Counted from the stretch's first letter, positions 1 to 8,820 are shown. The stretch is DNA of 64,000 nt from Actinacidiphila acididurans (GCF_016918855.1 NZ_JADKYB010000002.1:1-64000), one strand, 5' to 3'. The notes: generated by a model from the letters alone, not told the origin. Numbers and translations are program-made.

Positions 1-1031
1 CACCCCCTCCGACCTCGGCCGCGCCGCCCCCCCCGCCGCCGCCGGCGCCCGCCGCCCCCACGCCGCCCCCGGGCTTCACCCCGCCCCCCGGCGACCCCTC
101 GATCCACCAGGCGCCCACGATGATCGCGCCCATGGCGCCGCCTCCCGGCCAGGCCCCGCCCGCGCCGCCGTCCTTCGGCCAGGTCCCGCCGCCTCAGCCG
201 CCGCCCGGCGCCGGCGGGTTCCCCGCGCCCCCCGGATACGGTCAGCCCCCCGGCCAGCAGCCGCCGCCCGGTTACGCCCAGCCGCCCGGTTACCAGCAGC
301 CCCCGGCCCCGCCCGGCTACCCGCAACCCGGCGGCTACGGGCAGCCCCAGGTCCCCGCCGGTCCCGGCCCGGGCCTGGCCGTCGCGATGCAGAAGTACCG
401 CGAGGTGCCCACCGGCCGGCGCTGGACGCAGCAGAACCCCAAGATGATGCGCGCCGACCTCTCCCAGGGCGGCGGCCAGCCGGTGCTGGCCCGCCAGGGC
501 AGCATGGTGCTCTACCAGGGCAAAGTCGATTTCGGCTACAAGGGCGCGGGTTTCACCGGGCGCATCGTCGGCAACCTGACCGGCCAGGAGATGCAGCTCA
601 TGCGCTGCACCGGCGGCGGCCAGGTCTTCTTCGCCGAGAACGCCTCCTACCTGCACCCAATCGAGCTGCAGAACGACGCACTTTGCGTGTCGGCGGAGAA
701 CGTGCTGGCCTTCGACGAGGGCCTGCAGCACGAGGTGCGCCGGATCGAGGGCCACGGCATCCCCGGCGGTGCCCTGTTCATCATGCAGTTCCAGGGCACC
801 GGCACCCTGATCGTCAAGACCCACGGCACCCCCGTGGTGCTGCCGGTCACCCCCACCACCTACGCCGACAGCAACGCCATCGTGGCCTGGTCGGCCGCCG
901 CCCAGGTGATCGTCTCCAGCCAGGTCCGTCTGCGCCGCAGCGCGTATCCCGGCCACAGCGGCGAGACCGTGAACCTCCAGTTCCGCGGCGCCCCCGGCAA
1001 CTTCATCGTCGTCCAGCCCTACGAGGTGTGA
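1..1031 (+). CDS. AIM24 family protein, 5' end outside window
   Basis: The frame is open to the left edge without a stop, so the true start lies outside the window; the ATG at 120 is probably internal. The first 130 visible codons are a low-complexity Pro/Gly/Gln/Tyr linker with repeated GYGQPP-like units, as seen between domains of fusion proteins. The rest is an AIM24 (DUF124) beta-rich domain with the typical core ARQGSMVLYQGKVDF, a GTGTLIVKTHGTP turn and the C-terminal FIVVQP signature. AIM24 proteins have no firmly known biochemical activity in bacteria. It is followed after 6 bp by a second AIM24 gene, so the genes form an operon. From memory of related streptomycetes, the missing N-terminus could be a TerD domain, but that is not visible here. 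Confidence 0.8.
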   Translation, partial: PPPTSAAPPPPPPPAPAAPTPPPGFTPPPGDPSIHQAPTMIAPMAPPPGQAPPAPPSFGQVPPPQPPPGAGGFPAPPGYGQPPGQQPPPGYAQPPGYQQPPAPPGYPQPGGYGQPQVPAGPGPGLAVAMQKYREVPTGRRWTQQNPKMMRADLSQGGGQPVLARQGSMVLYQGKVDFGYKGAGFTGRIVGNLTGQEMQLMRCTGGGQVFFAENASYLHPIELQNDALCVSAENVLAFDEGLQHEVRRIEGHGIPGGALFIMQFQGTGTLIVKTHGTPVVLPVTPTTYADSNAIVAWSAAAQVIVSSQVRLRRSAYPGHSGETVNLQFRGAPGNFIVVQPYEV

Positions 1032-1037
1032 CCCGCC

Positions 1038-1715
1038 ATGGACCAGCAGATGATTGCGGGATACGCGCCCACGCCGGTGACCGCCCGCATGGAGAACCAC
1101 GGCTCGGCGATGCTCAAGGTCGCCATGCAGACCGGCCACGACCTGTTCGCCCGTACCGGCTCGATGATCGCGTACGAGGGCTTCGTCCAGTACGAGCCCA
1201 ACCCGCCGGCCGTGCGCCAGATGGCCTCCGCCTGGCTGACCGGTGAGAGCACCCCGCTGATGAAGTGCAGCGGCGACGGCCTGCTCTACCTCGCCGACTA
1301 CGGCGCCGACGTGGTCTGCCTGAACCTCAACAACGAGTCCGTGTCCGTCAACGGCACCAACCTGCTGGCCTTCGACGCGCACCTCACCTGGGGCGTCGAG
1401 CGGGTCAAGGGCCTGGCCAAGTTCGCCGGGCAGGGCCTGTTCAACGTCGGTGTGTCCGGTCAGGGCTGGGTCGCCGTCACCTCCCGCGGCACGCCGATCG
1501 TGGTGGACTGCGGCGCCGACGAGACGTACGTCGACCCGGACGCGCTCGTCGCCTGGTCGTCGGGGCTGAAGATGAAGGCCAAGCGCAGCTTCAAGGCGTC
1601 CTCGCTGATCGGCCGGGGCAGCGGCGAGGCGTTCCAGATCGGTTTCTCGGGCCAGGGCTTCGTGGTCGTCCAGCCCAGCGAGGACAGCAGCGACCGGCTC
1701 CGGATCCGGGGCTGA
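1038..1715 (+). CDS. AIM24 family protein (second of three)
   Basis: A 225-residue protein made almost entirely of one AIM24/DUF124 domain. It carries the family marks: FARTGSMIAYEGFVQY near residue 50, a long run of short beta strands with FAGQGLFNVGVSGQGWVAV in the middle, and a terminal GQGFVVVQPSE. It has no signal peptide or membrane segment, so it is probably cytoplasmic or peripherally bound. The ATG at 1038 lies 6 bp after the stop of the preceding AIM24 gene, and the next begins 16 bp downstream, so the three are almost certainly co-transcribed. They are diverged paralogues rather than recent copies. The family function is unknown; a scaffold or ligand-binding role is inference only. 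Confidence 0.85.
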   Translation: MDQQMIAGYAPTPVTARMENHGSAMLKVAMQTGHDLFARTGSMIAYEGFVQYEPNPPAVRQMASAWLTGESTPLMKCSGDGLLYLADYGADVVCLNLNNESVSVNGTNLLAFDAHLTWGVERVKGLAKFAGQGLFNVGVSGQGWVAVTSRGTPIVVDCGADETYVDPDALVAWSSGLKMKAKRSFKASSLIGRGSGEAFQIGFSGQGFVVVQPSEDSSDRLRIRG

Positions 1716-1731
1716 GGGGGAGCGACACACC

Positions 1732-2499
1732 ATGCAGAGCCCGCTTTTCGCGTACACCGAGGTCCAGAACCAGGACCACTACAGCCTGCAGAACTCGTAC
1801 CTGCTGCGGGTCCGGCTGGACGGCGCCACCGGACCGGACTGCCTGGCCCGCAAGGGGACGATGGTCGCGTACCAGGGAATGGTGGAGTTCGACGGGGAGT
1901 ACCAGTCGCACCACCAGCGCAGCGGCCGCCGCCACACCGGCGAGGGCCTGGACCTGATGCGCTGCTCCGGCCAGGGCACGGTCTACCTCGCCAACCTCGC
2001 GCAGCAGATCCACATCATGGACGTGGACCACGACGGACTGACCGTCGACAGCGCGTACGTGCTCGCGCTCGACTCCGGGCTGCACTGGGACGTCATCGCG
2101 GTGGACAGCGAGTTCGGCGTGTCCGGTACGGGCAAGTACAACCTGGTGATCAGTGGTACGGGCAAGGCCGCGCTGATGACGTCTGGCAAGCCGCTGATGA
2201 TGCCGGTCACGCCGGACAAGTACGTGTCCTGTGACGCGGACGCCGTCGTCGCCTGGTCCACCGGGCTGCGGGTCCAGATGCAGGCGCAGACCAGCAGCTC
2301 CGGGGTGTTCCGGCGGCGTGGCAGCACCGGCGAGGGCTGGGAGCTCAATTTTGTGGGCCAGGGGTACGTGCTGGTTCAGCCCAGTGAGCAGATGCCCCCG
2401 CAGGGGGCGGAGATCGGGCATGGATTGCGGGCCCAATACGGCCTTGGCCCGCAGGGGGCGCATGGGGCGAACCCGGGGAACATCTGGTCCAACCGCTGA
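1732..2499 (+). CDS. AIM24 family protein (third of three)
   Basis: A 255-residue AIM24/DUF124 protein, last in a run of three. Its core repeats the family pattern: ARKGTMVAYQGMVEF near residue 40, MRCSGQGTVYLA, KYNLVISGTGKAAL, and GQGYVLVQPSE near residue 215. A tail of about 35 residues rich in Gly, Ala and Pro follows and is absent from the second copy. The start is the ATG at 1732 with GGGGAG about 10 bp upstream. After the stop comes a repeat-rich stretch with GC hairpins, and then the convergent NUDIX gene. Annotation is by family only; the molecular role is unknown. Confidence 0.85.
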   Translation: MQSPLFAYTEVQNQDHYSLQNSYLLRVRLDGATGPDCLARKGTMVAYQGMVEFDGEYQSHHQRSGRRHTGEGLDLMRCSGQGTVYLANLAQQIHIMDVDHDGLTVDSAYVLALDSGLHWDVIAVDSEFGVSGTGKYNLVISGTGKAALMTSGKPLMMPVTPDKYVSCDADAVVAWSTGLRVQMQAQTSSSGVFRRRGSTGEGWELNFVGQGYVLVQPSEQMPPQGAEIGHGLRAQYGLGPQGAHGANPGNIWSNR

Positions 2500-2587
2500 G
2501 TGCCGGGCCCTCCGGGTTGGGCTTGCGTTTCGGGGTCCAGCTCGGGGGGTTCTGTTGGGTTGCCGGGTGGCGGATGGAGGGTGGTTT

Positions 2588-2690
2588 CTCGCGCAGTTCC
2601 CCGCGCCCCTTTCGGCAACCGGGGTGGGGGGTTCTGTGCGTTGCCGACCGCGCCTTCGCTGTGGCTTGTCGCGCAGTTCCTCGCGCCCCT
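2588..2690. repeat. Two tandem copies of the dispersed intergenic repeat
   Basis: The core CTCGCGCAGTTCCCCGCGCC plus CCT occurs at 2588-2610, and a near copy (C to T inside the core) at 2668-2690. Each is preceded by a similar lead-in containing GTTGCCG and GTGG. The same module occurs at six further places in this window. It lies in the 243-bp gap between the convergent AIM24 and NUDIX genes, which holds no other gene. Confidence 0.8.
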
Positions 2691-2709
2691 AAGGGGCCTG
2701 CGGCCCCTC

Positions 2710-2729
2710 GCGGCCCCTTGCGGGGCCGC
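2710..2729. terminator. GC hairpin between convergent genes
   Basis: A perfect 8-bp inverted repeat, GCGGCCCC-TTGC-GGGGCCGC, lies directly downstream of the second repeat core and 14 bp beyond the stop of the NUDIX gene. It has no U-run, as is usual for streptomycete terminators, and could serve both converging genes. Confidence 0.55.
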
Positions 2730-2742
2730 AGCCATTTCCGGC

Positions 2743-3285
2743 CTACAGCACGTCCTGCAAAAGCTTCAGCGTGCGGGTCAAAAGGGACTGGACGGACGCG
2801 TCGGCGACTTCCGGGAGCTGGGGGTAGGGGAACCAGCGGAGGTCGAGGGATTCGTCGCTGATGTGGGGGGTGGCGTCGGCGGGGGCGAGGGCGGCGTATT
2901 GGACGTCGAGGTGCCAGGCGCAGGGGGTGAGGTGGCGGTCGAGGGTGACGGGGGCGGGGGCGAGGAGGCGCAGGCCGGGGATGCCGGACTCCTCGGTGGC
3001 CTCGCGGAGGGCGGCGGCAGCCAGGGAGGAGTCCTCGGGTTCGCAGTGGCCGCCCATCTGGAGCCATTGACGCAGCTTGGCGTGGAGGGTGAGCAGGACG
3101 CGCTCGCGCTCCGGGTCGATGACCAGGGCGCTGGCGGTCAGGTGGCCCTCGGCGCAACGCTTCCAGATGCCGTCGGGGTGGGTGGCGAGGTGCGCCAGGT
3201 ATTCCTGGCGCAGCTTCTCCCGGGCGGGGTCGGGCGCGGTCCAGTCCTGAAGGACGCGCACCGCGTCCGCGTGCAGGTCGCTCAC
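2743..3285 (-). CDS. NUDIX hydrolase
   Basis: A 180-residue NUDIX-fold hydrolase. The Nudix box is visible around residues 90-112: G-x5-E with GGHCEPEDSS, then REATEESGI, the REx2E(E)xG(I/L) metal-binding core. These enzymes cleave nucleoside diphosphates linked to another moiety; the substrate cannot be read from the sequence. The start is the GTG at 3285, which overlaps the TGA of the upstream metalloprotease-like gene by four bases (GTGA), implying translational coupling. Longer in-frame extensions run antisense to that gene and are not credible. The pairing with the upstream gene recalls the mycobacterial neighbourhood where a NUDIX gene lies close to the homologue. Confidence 0.9.
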   Translation of the reverse strand: MSDLHADAVRVLQDWTAPDPAREKLRQEYLAHLATHPDGIWKRCAEGHLTASALVIDPERERVLLTLHAKLRQWLQMGGHCEPEDSSLAAAALREATEESGIPGLRLLAPAPVTLDRHLTPCAWHLDVQYAALAPADATPHISDESLDLRWFPYPQLPEVADASVQSLLTRTLKLLQDVL

Positions 3286-4727
3286 TTGCCGGAGTCGCCC
3301 TCGCCGTCCGTGTCCTGACCGTCCTCGTCGGTGGCGGCCTCGCGGCGCTTGCGTTCGATCTCCTCCTGGGCGGCGTCGCCGAGGATGCGGTCGAGTTCGG
3401 CGACGTCGAAGGCCTCGCGGTGCACGAAGCCGTCCGGGTCGTCGAGGTCGGCCGCGGTGGGCAGCATGTCCGGGTGCGCCCAGAGGCCGTCGCGTCCCTC
3501 CATGCCGCGCGCGTCGGTCAGGGAAGCCCACAGCCGGGAGGCGTCGCGCAGCCGGCGCGGCCGCAGTTCGAGGCCGACCAGGGTGGCGAAGGTCTGCTCG
3601 GCGGGACCGCCGGAGGCGCGGCGGCGGCGCAGGGTCTCGCGCAGCGCGCCGGCGGACGGCAGGTGCGGGGCCGCGGCGGCGTGCACCACCGCGTCGACCC
3701 AGCCCTCCACGAGGGCGAGCGCGGTCTCCAGGCGGGCCAGCGCGGCCTTCTGCTCCGGGGTGTCCTCGGGCTGGAACATGCCCTGCTGCAATGCCTCCTG
3801 GAGCTGCTCGGGCTGCGTCGGGTCCAGCTGTCCGACGGCCTCCTCCAGCCGGGAGGTGTCCACCTTGATGCCGCGGGCGTAGCCCTCGACCGCTCCGTAC
3901 AGGTGCGCGCGCAGCCACGGCACGTGGGCGAACAGCCGCTGGTGGGCGGCCTCGCGCAGCGCCAGGTACAGCCGCACTTCCTCCTGCGGGACGCCCAGGT
4001 CCTTGCCGAAGGCGGAGATGTTCGCCGGGAGCAGCGCGGACTTGCCGGCCGGGCCCAGCGGCAGGCCGACGTCGGACGAGCCGAGCACTTCACCGGCGAG
4101 GTTGCCCAGCGCCTGGCCGATCTGCGAGCCGAACATGGCGCCGCCCATCGACCGCATCATGCCGAGCAGCGGGCCGGTCATGGCCTGCATCTCCTCGGGC
4201 ACCACGTCGCCCATGGCGCCGGCCACCCGCTCGGCGACCGGGTCCACCAGCTCCTGCCAGGCGGGCTGGGTGGCCTCCACCCATTCCGCGCGGCTCCAGG
4301 CCACCGCGGTGCCCGAGCCCGACGGGAGCGAGGTGACCCCGTCCAGCCAGAGGTCGGCCAGCCGGACCGCCTCCTCCACCCACGACCGCTCGGCGCGGCT
4401 GACGCTGGCGTCCTTCACCCCGTCCGGGGTGCCCTGGGCCACCGTCTGGCGCGCGATGTCCTTGGCCATGTCCCAGTTCACCGGCCCGCCCTCGTACGAG
4501 AGCATCTGGCCGAGCTGCTGGAACGCGGCTCCGATGTCGTTCGGGTTCAGCGAGCCGAACATGGCCGCGAACGGGTTGTCGCCGCCCGGGCCGAACGGCG
4601 AGCCACCGCCGAAACCGAAGGGGTCGGGCTGTCCGCCGCCCTCGCCGTCACCCTTGCGCTGCTTGCCGTCGTCGCCGTCCTCGGGCTCCTCGGGAGGGAC
4701 GCCGAATCCGAAGGGGATGTCGCTCAC
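3282..4727 (-). CDS. Zinc-dependent metalloprotease-like protein (F420-associated hydrolase family)
   Basis: A 481-residue protein of the actinobacterial family annotated as putative hydrolase or zinc-dependent metalloprotease (TIGR03624 type). The N-terminal 70 residues are a Gly/Pro/Asp-rich linker (FGFGGGSPFGPGG). The conserved body starts near NPFAAMFGSLNPNDIGAAF and includes a Gly/Met-rich stretch (GPLLGMMRSMGGAMFGSQIG) and a REAAHQRLF helix that supplies the HxxF-like motif. The C-terminus is acidic. The GTG at 4727 has GAGGA 6 bp upstream. It is first of a two-gene operon with the NUDIX gene. Enzymatic activity is inferred from family naming; I see no classical HExxH. Confidence 0.8.
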   Translation of the reverse strand: MSDIPFGFGVPPEEPEDGDDGKQRKGDGEGGGQPDPFGFGGGSPFGPGGDNPFAAMFGSLNPNDIGAAFQQLGQMLSYEGGPVNWDMAKDIARQTVAQGTPDGVKDASVSRAERSWVEEAVRLADLWLDGVTSLPSGSGTAVAWSRAEWVEATQPAWQELVDPVAERVAGAMGDVVPEEMQAMTGPLLGMMRSMGGAMFGSQIGQALGNLAGEVLGSSDVGLPLGPAGKSALLPANISAFGKDLGVPQEEVRLYLALREAAHQRLFAHVPWLRAHLYGAVEGYARGIKVDTSRLEEAVGQLDPTQPEQLQEALQQGMFQPEDTPEQKAALARLETALALVEGWVDAVVHAAAAPHLPSAGALRETLRRRRASGGPAEQTFATLVGLELRPRRLRDASRLWASLTDARGMEGRDGLWAHPDMLPTAADLDDPDGFVHREAFDVAELDRILGDAAQEEIERKRREAATDEDGQDTDGEGDSGK

Positions 4728-4921
4728 GGGATTCCTCGGCTCTGTGTCGTAATGGCTGGGTCGTAGTGGCTGGGTCGTAGTCGCTGTGTCGCAGCCCCGC
4801 CGGCTGTGTGCGAGGGCTACGAATCCGGGTCGGCTTTTGTCTGCGGGCTGTACCTCCAGCCTAGACACCTGTCCGGCAGGATGGCTGCGTACATAACTGA
4901 GACAACCGTGGGAGACACCCG

Positions 4922-6025
4922 GTGAGTTCCCCAGAAGCACACGTTCGCCCAGAGCGGAGCGCCCAGCGCCCGGGGACGGGTCCGGTGGTCGCGGTCACCG
5001 GCGCGGCCTCCGGGGTGGGCCACGCGCTGGCGTGCCGGCTCGCCGCGTCCGACCAGGTCAAGAAGGTCGTGGCGATCGACGAGCGGCGGGCGGACGTGCC
5101 GGGGGCCACCTGGCGGGTGCTGGACGTGCGCGACCCCGCGATCGCGGACAAGCTGCGCGGCGCCGACGTGGTGGTGCACCTCGCCCTCGACCTCGACCTG
5201 GACTCCGACCCCAAGGCCCGCTCGGCGTTCAACGTCCGCGGCACCCAGACGGTGCTGACCGCGGCCGCCGCGGCCGGGGTACGGCGGGTGGTGCTGTGCA
5301 CCTCGGCGATGGTCTACGGCGCCCAGGCCGACAACGACGTGCCGCTCGCCGAGGACGCGCCGCTGCGCGCCACCTCCGAGGCGAGCTTCGTGGACGACCT
5401 GCTGGAGATCGAGCGCCTCGGCCGCCGCGCCCCGCGCGCCCACCCCGGCCTCAATGTGACGGTGCTGCGCCCTGCGGTGCTGGTCGGCGGCACCGACACC
5501 GCGCTCACCCGGTACTTCGAGTCGCCGCGGCTGCTGGTGGTGGCCGGCAGCCGGCCGTGCTGGCAGTTCTGCCACGTGGAGGACCTGGTCTCCGCGCTGG
5601 AGTTCGCGGCGCTGGAGAAGGTCGACGGCGAGATGTCGGTCGGCTGCGACGGCTGGCTGGAGCAGGAGGAGGTCGAGGAGCTGACCGGGATCCGGCGGAT
5701 GGAGCTGCCGCCGTCCATCGCCTTCGGCACCGCCTCCCGGCTGCACCGCCTGGGCCTGACCCCCTCGCCGGCCGGCGACCTGGCGTACACCATGCACCCC
5801 TGGGTGGTCAGCGGCAGCCGCCTCCATGACGCGGGCTGGCGGCCGTCCTGGACGAACGAGGAGGTGCTGGCCGAACTGATCACCGAGGTGGCCGGGCGCA
5901 ATTCCGTCGCCGGGCGGCGGCTGGGCCGCAAGGACGCCACCGCCCTCGGCGCGGCCGGCGCCACTGTTGCCCTGGTGGGCGCCGCGGCCGCGGTCCGCCG
6001 GGCTCGCAGACGCAGGGGTATTTAG
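4922..6025 (+). CDS. NAD-dependent epimerase/dehydratase (extended SDR family)
   Basis: A 367-residue extended short-chain dehydrogenase/reductase. The Rossmann dinucleotide motif TGAASGVG sits near residues 27-34, and VVHLAL and the TSAMVYG active-site segment follow in the expected order. An Ala-rich hydrophobic stretch followed by an Arg/Lys-rich end (residues ~340-367) looks like a C-terminal membrane anchor, which is unusual for a soluble sugar epimerase and typical of this actinobacterial subfamily. The substrate is unknown. The start is the GTG at 4922, after GGGAGACACCCG. It is divergent from the metalloprotease-like gene, with about 195 bp between them, and upstream of moaE. Confidence 0.85.
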   Translation: MSSPEAHVRPERSAQRPGTGPVVAVTGAASGVGHALACRLAASDQVKKVVAIDERRADVPGATWRVLDVRDPAIADKLRGADVVVHLALDLDLDSDPKARSAFNVRGTQTVLTAAAAAGVRRVVLCTSAMVYGAQADNDVPLAEDAPLRATSEASFVDDLLEIERLGRRAPRAHPGLNVTVLRPAVLVGGTDTALTRYFESPRLLVVAGSRPCWQFCHVEDLVSALEFAALEKVDGEMSVGCDGWLEQEEVEELTGIRRMELPPSIAFGTASRLHRLGLTPSPAGDLAYTMHPWVVSGSRLHDAGWRPSWTNEEVLAELITEVAGRNSVAGRRLGRKDATALGAAGATVALVGAAAAVRRARRRRGI

Positions 6026-6103
6026 GGGTACGGCGTCGCAGATGCGAGGCCGTTTCGGGGCTGGAATGGAACCGCCTTTCCGTATCGCGGCACATGAGGC
6101 AGC

Positions 6104-6550
6104 ATGAGCCGCATGACGACCGTCCACGACCCCATCCGGCTGCTTTCCGTCCGCGACACGCCCCTGTCGGTGGACGAGGTGTTCGCCGCGGTCGGCGACG
6201 CCGCGGCGGGCGGCACCACGCTCTTCGTCGGCACGGTGCGGGACCACGACGGGCGCCCGGACGCGGAGGTCACCGCCCTCACCTATACGGCGCACCCTTC
6301 CGCCGAGGCGGAGCTGCGCCGGGTGGCGGAGAAGGTGGTCGCGGACTTTCCCGTCAGCGCGCTCGCCGCCGTGCACCGGGTCGGTGAGCTCGCCGTCGGC
6401 GACATAGCGGTCGTGGTCGCCGTTGCCTGCCCGCACCGGGCGGAGGCTTTCGCGGCGAGCAGGCGCTTGATCGACGAGCTGAAAAGTACGGTGCCGATTT
6501 GGAAGCACCAGGTGTTCGGTGACGGCTCCGAGGAGTGGGTGGGGGTCTGA
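6104..6550 (+). CDS. moaE: Molybdopterin synthase catalytic subunit MoaE
   Basis: A 148-residue MoaE, the large subunit that with thiocarboxylated MoaD converts cyclic pyranopterin monophosphate to molybdopterin in the cytoplasm. Family motifs are in order: FVGTVRDHDGR, the central VHRVGELAVGD, the CPHRAEAF helix and the KSTVPIWKHQ segment carrying the active-site lysine. Length is normal for the family. The ATG at 6104 is used here; MTT three codons later is an alternative. No moaD or moaA is nearby, so it acts with partners encoded elsewhere. It follows the SDR gene by about 80 bp on the same strand. Confidence 0.93.
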   Translation: MSRMTTVHDPIRLLSVRDTPLSVDEVFAAVGDAAAGGTTLFVGTVRDHDGRPDAEVTALTYTAHPSAEAELRRVAEKVVADFPVSALAAVHRVGELAVGDIAVVVAVACPHRAEAFAASRRLIDELKSTVPIWKHQVFGDGSEEWVGV

Positions 6551-6712
6551 GCGGGTTGGGCTTCTGGCGGAGCCCGGCTCGGGGGCGGTGATCACCCTCC
6601 GTCGGGGGGATGTGGGGTTGCGTGACCTCGGTGGCGGTATGAACGTGGGGGAGTGGGTGGCTAATCTGCTCATACGTCCGCTTTTGGGGTAGTACGGGGT
6701 CGGGAGTTCGCC

Positions 6713-6952
6713 GTGGGAGCACTCGCTTGGCTGGTCATTCCGATGGTGGCGCTCTGTGCGGCGGCCCTGTGGTCCAAGTGGGCGTCGCGCAACAAGGGGG
6801 CGACCGGGGACGGGGCTTCGCTGGCCGGGTACGAGCGGTTCCGGCAGGCCATGCAGCAGCCGGCCGGGCGGGGCGGGACTGCCCCCGCCGAGGGGCCCTC
6901 GGAAGGGGACGAGGACTCACCCAGGGGCCCGCTGGCCGGTCCGGTCCCGTAG
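6713..6952 (+). CDS. Small membrane-anchored hypothetical protein
   Basis: A 79-residue protein starting at the GTG at 6713. Residues 2-21 form one hydrophobic segment (ALAWLVIPMVALCAAALW), followed by a positively charged turn and a hydrophilic Gly/Pro/Glu-rich tail, so it probably sits in the membrane with the tail in the cytoplasm. It ends only 9 bp before the PDZ protease gene and is on the same strand, so the two are likely co-transcribed. I do not recognise a family. Codon use has the strong third-position GC of its neighbours, which supports coding. Confidence 0.65.
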   Translation: MGALAWLVIPMVALCAAALWSKWASRNKGATGDGASLAGYERFRQAMQQPAGRGGTAPAEGPSEGDEDSPRGPLAGPVP

Positions 6953-6961
6953 ATTCGTCGT

Positions 6962-8038
6962 ATGCCACGCCGCACCGCGACCCTGCTCGCCTCGACCCTG
7001 ACCCTCATAGCGCTGCTGTGCGTGGCACTGCTCGCGCCCACTCCGTACTCGGAGATGTCGCCGGGCCCGACCGTGAACACGCTGGGGGACTACGGCAGCG
7101 ACACGGTGATCCAGATCTCCGGCCACAAGACGTATCCGGCCGACGGGCACCTGAACATGACCACCGTCCGGGTCACCGGCGCCGACTACACCATGAACCT
7201 GGTCGAGGCGTTCATGGGCTGGGTGCGGCACGACGACAAGGTGGTCGAGCACGACACCCTCTACCCGCAGGGGCAGACCGCCCAGCAGGCGGACCAGCAG
7301 AACGCCGAGGAGTTCAGCCAGTCCCAGGACAGCGCCAAGGTGGCCGCGCTCGACGAGCTGCACATCCCGGTGACGTCGCGGGTGATCGTGGCGGCAGTCG
7401 TCAAGGGCGGCGCCTCGGAGGGCGTGCTGCACGCCGGTGACGTGATCAAGGCGGTGGACGGCTCCCCGGTGAACAAGGCCGAGGACGTGGCCCCGCTGGT
7501 CACCAAGCACAAGCCCGGTCAGCGGGTCACCTTCACCGTGGTCAGGGCGGCGGACGCGAAGAACAAGCAGGCCCCCACCCAGCAGGTGACCGTCGTCACC
7601 CGTACCTCGAACGACCAGGGGCCCAAGCGCGCGGTGGTCGGCATCCAGGCCGGCGTCGAGCACACCTTCCCGTTCACCATCGACATCAAGCTGGCCGACG
7701 TGGGCGGCCCCAGCGCCGGCATGATGTTCGCGCTCGGCATCATCGACAAGCTCACCCCGGGCAACCTCACCGGCGGCCAGTTCGTCGCGGGCACCGGGAC
7801 CATAGACGACAGCGGCAAGGTCGGCCCGATCGGCGGCATCAGCCTCAAGACGATCGGCGCGCGCGACAAGGGCGCGAAGTACTTCCTGACCCCGGCCGAC
7901 AACTGCGAGGAAGCCGCGAAGGACATCCCGCACGGCCTCACCCTGGTCAAGGTCTCGACGCTGAACGACGCGATGTCGGCGCTCACCGACATCCGCACCG
8001 GCCACACGTCCGCGCTGCCGAGCTGCGCCAAAGGCTGA
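6962..8038 (+). CDS. PDZ-domain Lon-like serine protease (YlbL family)
   Basis: A 358-residue membrane-anchored S16-type protease. Residues ~7-27 form an uncleaved signal anchor, a PDZ domain covers ~125-200 (VVKGGASEGVLHAGDVIKA), and a Lon-type proteolytic domain covers ~220-345. The Ser-Lys dyad is visible: Ser251 in GGPSAGMMFALG and Lys296 in GGISLKT, with spacing close to that of Lon. It lacks an AAA+ module. Related Bacillus YlbL acts in cell-division regulation, but the substrate here is unknown. Mycobacteria carry the homologue next to UPF0182, as here. Confidence 0.88.
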   Translation: MPRRTATLLASTLTLIALLCVALLAPTPYSEMSPGPTVNTLGDYGSDTVIQISGHKTYPADGHLNMTTVRVTGADYTMNLVEAFMGWVRHDDKVVEHDTLYPQGQTAQQADQQNAEEFSQSQDSAKVAALDELHIPVTSRVIVAAVVKGGASEGVLHAGDVIKAVDGSPVNKAEDVAPLVTKHKPGQRVTFTVVRAADAKNKQAPTQQVTVVTRTSNDQGPKRAVVGIQAGVEHTFPFTIDIKLADVGGPSAGMMFALGIIDKLTPGNLTGGQFVAGTGTIDDSGKVGPIGGISLKTIGARDKGAKYFLTPADNCEEAAKDIPHGLTLVKVSTLNDAMSALTDIRTGHTSALPSCAKG

Positions 8039-8094
8039 CCCCAGGGGCTGACACCGAGGGCTGACGCCCAGGGCCGGCGGGACGGAAACGGACA

Positions 8095-8136
8095 CGGGAC
8101 GGCATCGCGCGGGTCCCCGCGCCGTACGCCGTCCCG
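8095..8136. terminator. Bidirectional hairpin between convergent genes
   Basis: A 9-bp outer stem, CGGGACGGC with GCCGTCCCG, encloses a second inner hairpin, GCGCGGG-TC-CCCGCGC. It lies between the stops of the converging PDZ protease and PPA1309-family genes. Confidence 0.65.
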
Positions 8137-8159
8137 CACCCGTGACGCGGATTACGGGA

Positions 8160-8711
8160 TTACGCGAAGGTCGCCGACAGGGCGTCCGCCAGGCCCGGCA
8201 CCAGGTCGGCGCCGGTGAGCACCTCGGTGGCGGAGTCCTTGTCCCGCAGCCGCACCGCCGACTCGCGGGCGCCGTCGCGCAGCACCGCGACCGTCATGCG
8301 CACCTCCTGCCGGTCCGGGTGGGCGGCCACCCAGGCGGTCAGGGCGGCCTCGTCCAGGTCGCCGGGGATGGCGGCCTCGGCGGACGGCGGCAGCATCAGG
8401 CGTTCCACGGTGAGCGCGCAGCCGGCGATCACCTCCGGCCAGGCGATGGTGGCCAGGAACTCGTCCAGCGGGCGCCCGGGCGGCAGTTCCTCCTGCTCGA
8501 TCGGGGTCAGGCCGGCTTCGGACGGCTCGTCCAGGCCGAGCCGGTCGGCCAGCCCCGGCTCCTGGGCGCGCAGATGCGCGGTGTCGACGAGGGCGAACAA
8601 CCGGGCCGGCTGGTCCCAGCCCAGCCCGGCGGCATAGGTGTCGATCTCCAGGACGGCTCGGGTCAGCGGGCTCGCGGCGAGTGGGGCACCGTCGGGGGTG
8701 GTCTCAGGCAT
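8160..8711 (-). CDS. PPA1309 family protein
   Basis: A 183-residue soluble protein of the actinobacterial PPA1309 family, which has no assigned function. Recognisable features are the N-terminal LTRAVLEIDTYAAGLGWDQP, the EEELPPGRPLDEFLATIAWPE segment and the C-terminal half with PDRQEVRMTVAVLRDGARESAVRLR. It has no signal peptide or membrane helix. The start is the ATG at 8711. It is divergent from UPF0182, with 109 bp between starts, and convergent with the PDZ protease. This arrangement is repeatedly conserved in actinobacteria and suggests a shared process, but nothing in the sequence shows an enzymatic site. Confidence 0.85.
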   Translation of the reverse strand: MPETTPDGAPLAASPLTRAVLEIDTYAAGLGWDQPARLFALVDTAHLRAQEPGLADRLGLDEPSEAGLTPIEQEELPPGRPLDEFLATIAWPEVIAGCALTVERLMLPPSAEAAIPGDLDEAALTAWVAAHPDRQEVRMTVAVLRDGARESAVRLRDKDSATEVLTGADLVPGLADALSATFA

Positions 8712-8820
8712 GGTCACTATCCTGCCTCTTCCCCGGCCGGAATCGGGAACCGGCCAAAGCGTGAGTAAGTTGCACCAGTGGGGTCCGAGCCGGGCACCCG
8801 CGAAACCGTGACATTTCGAG

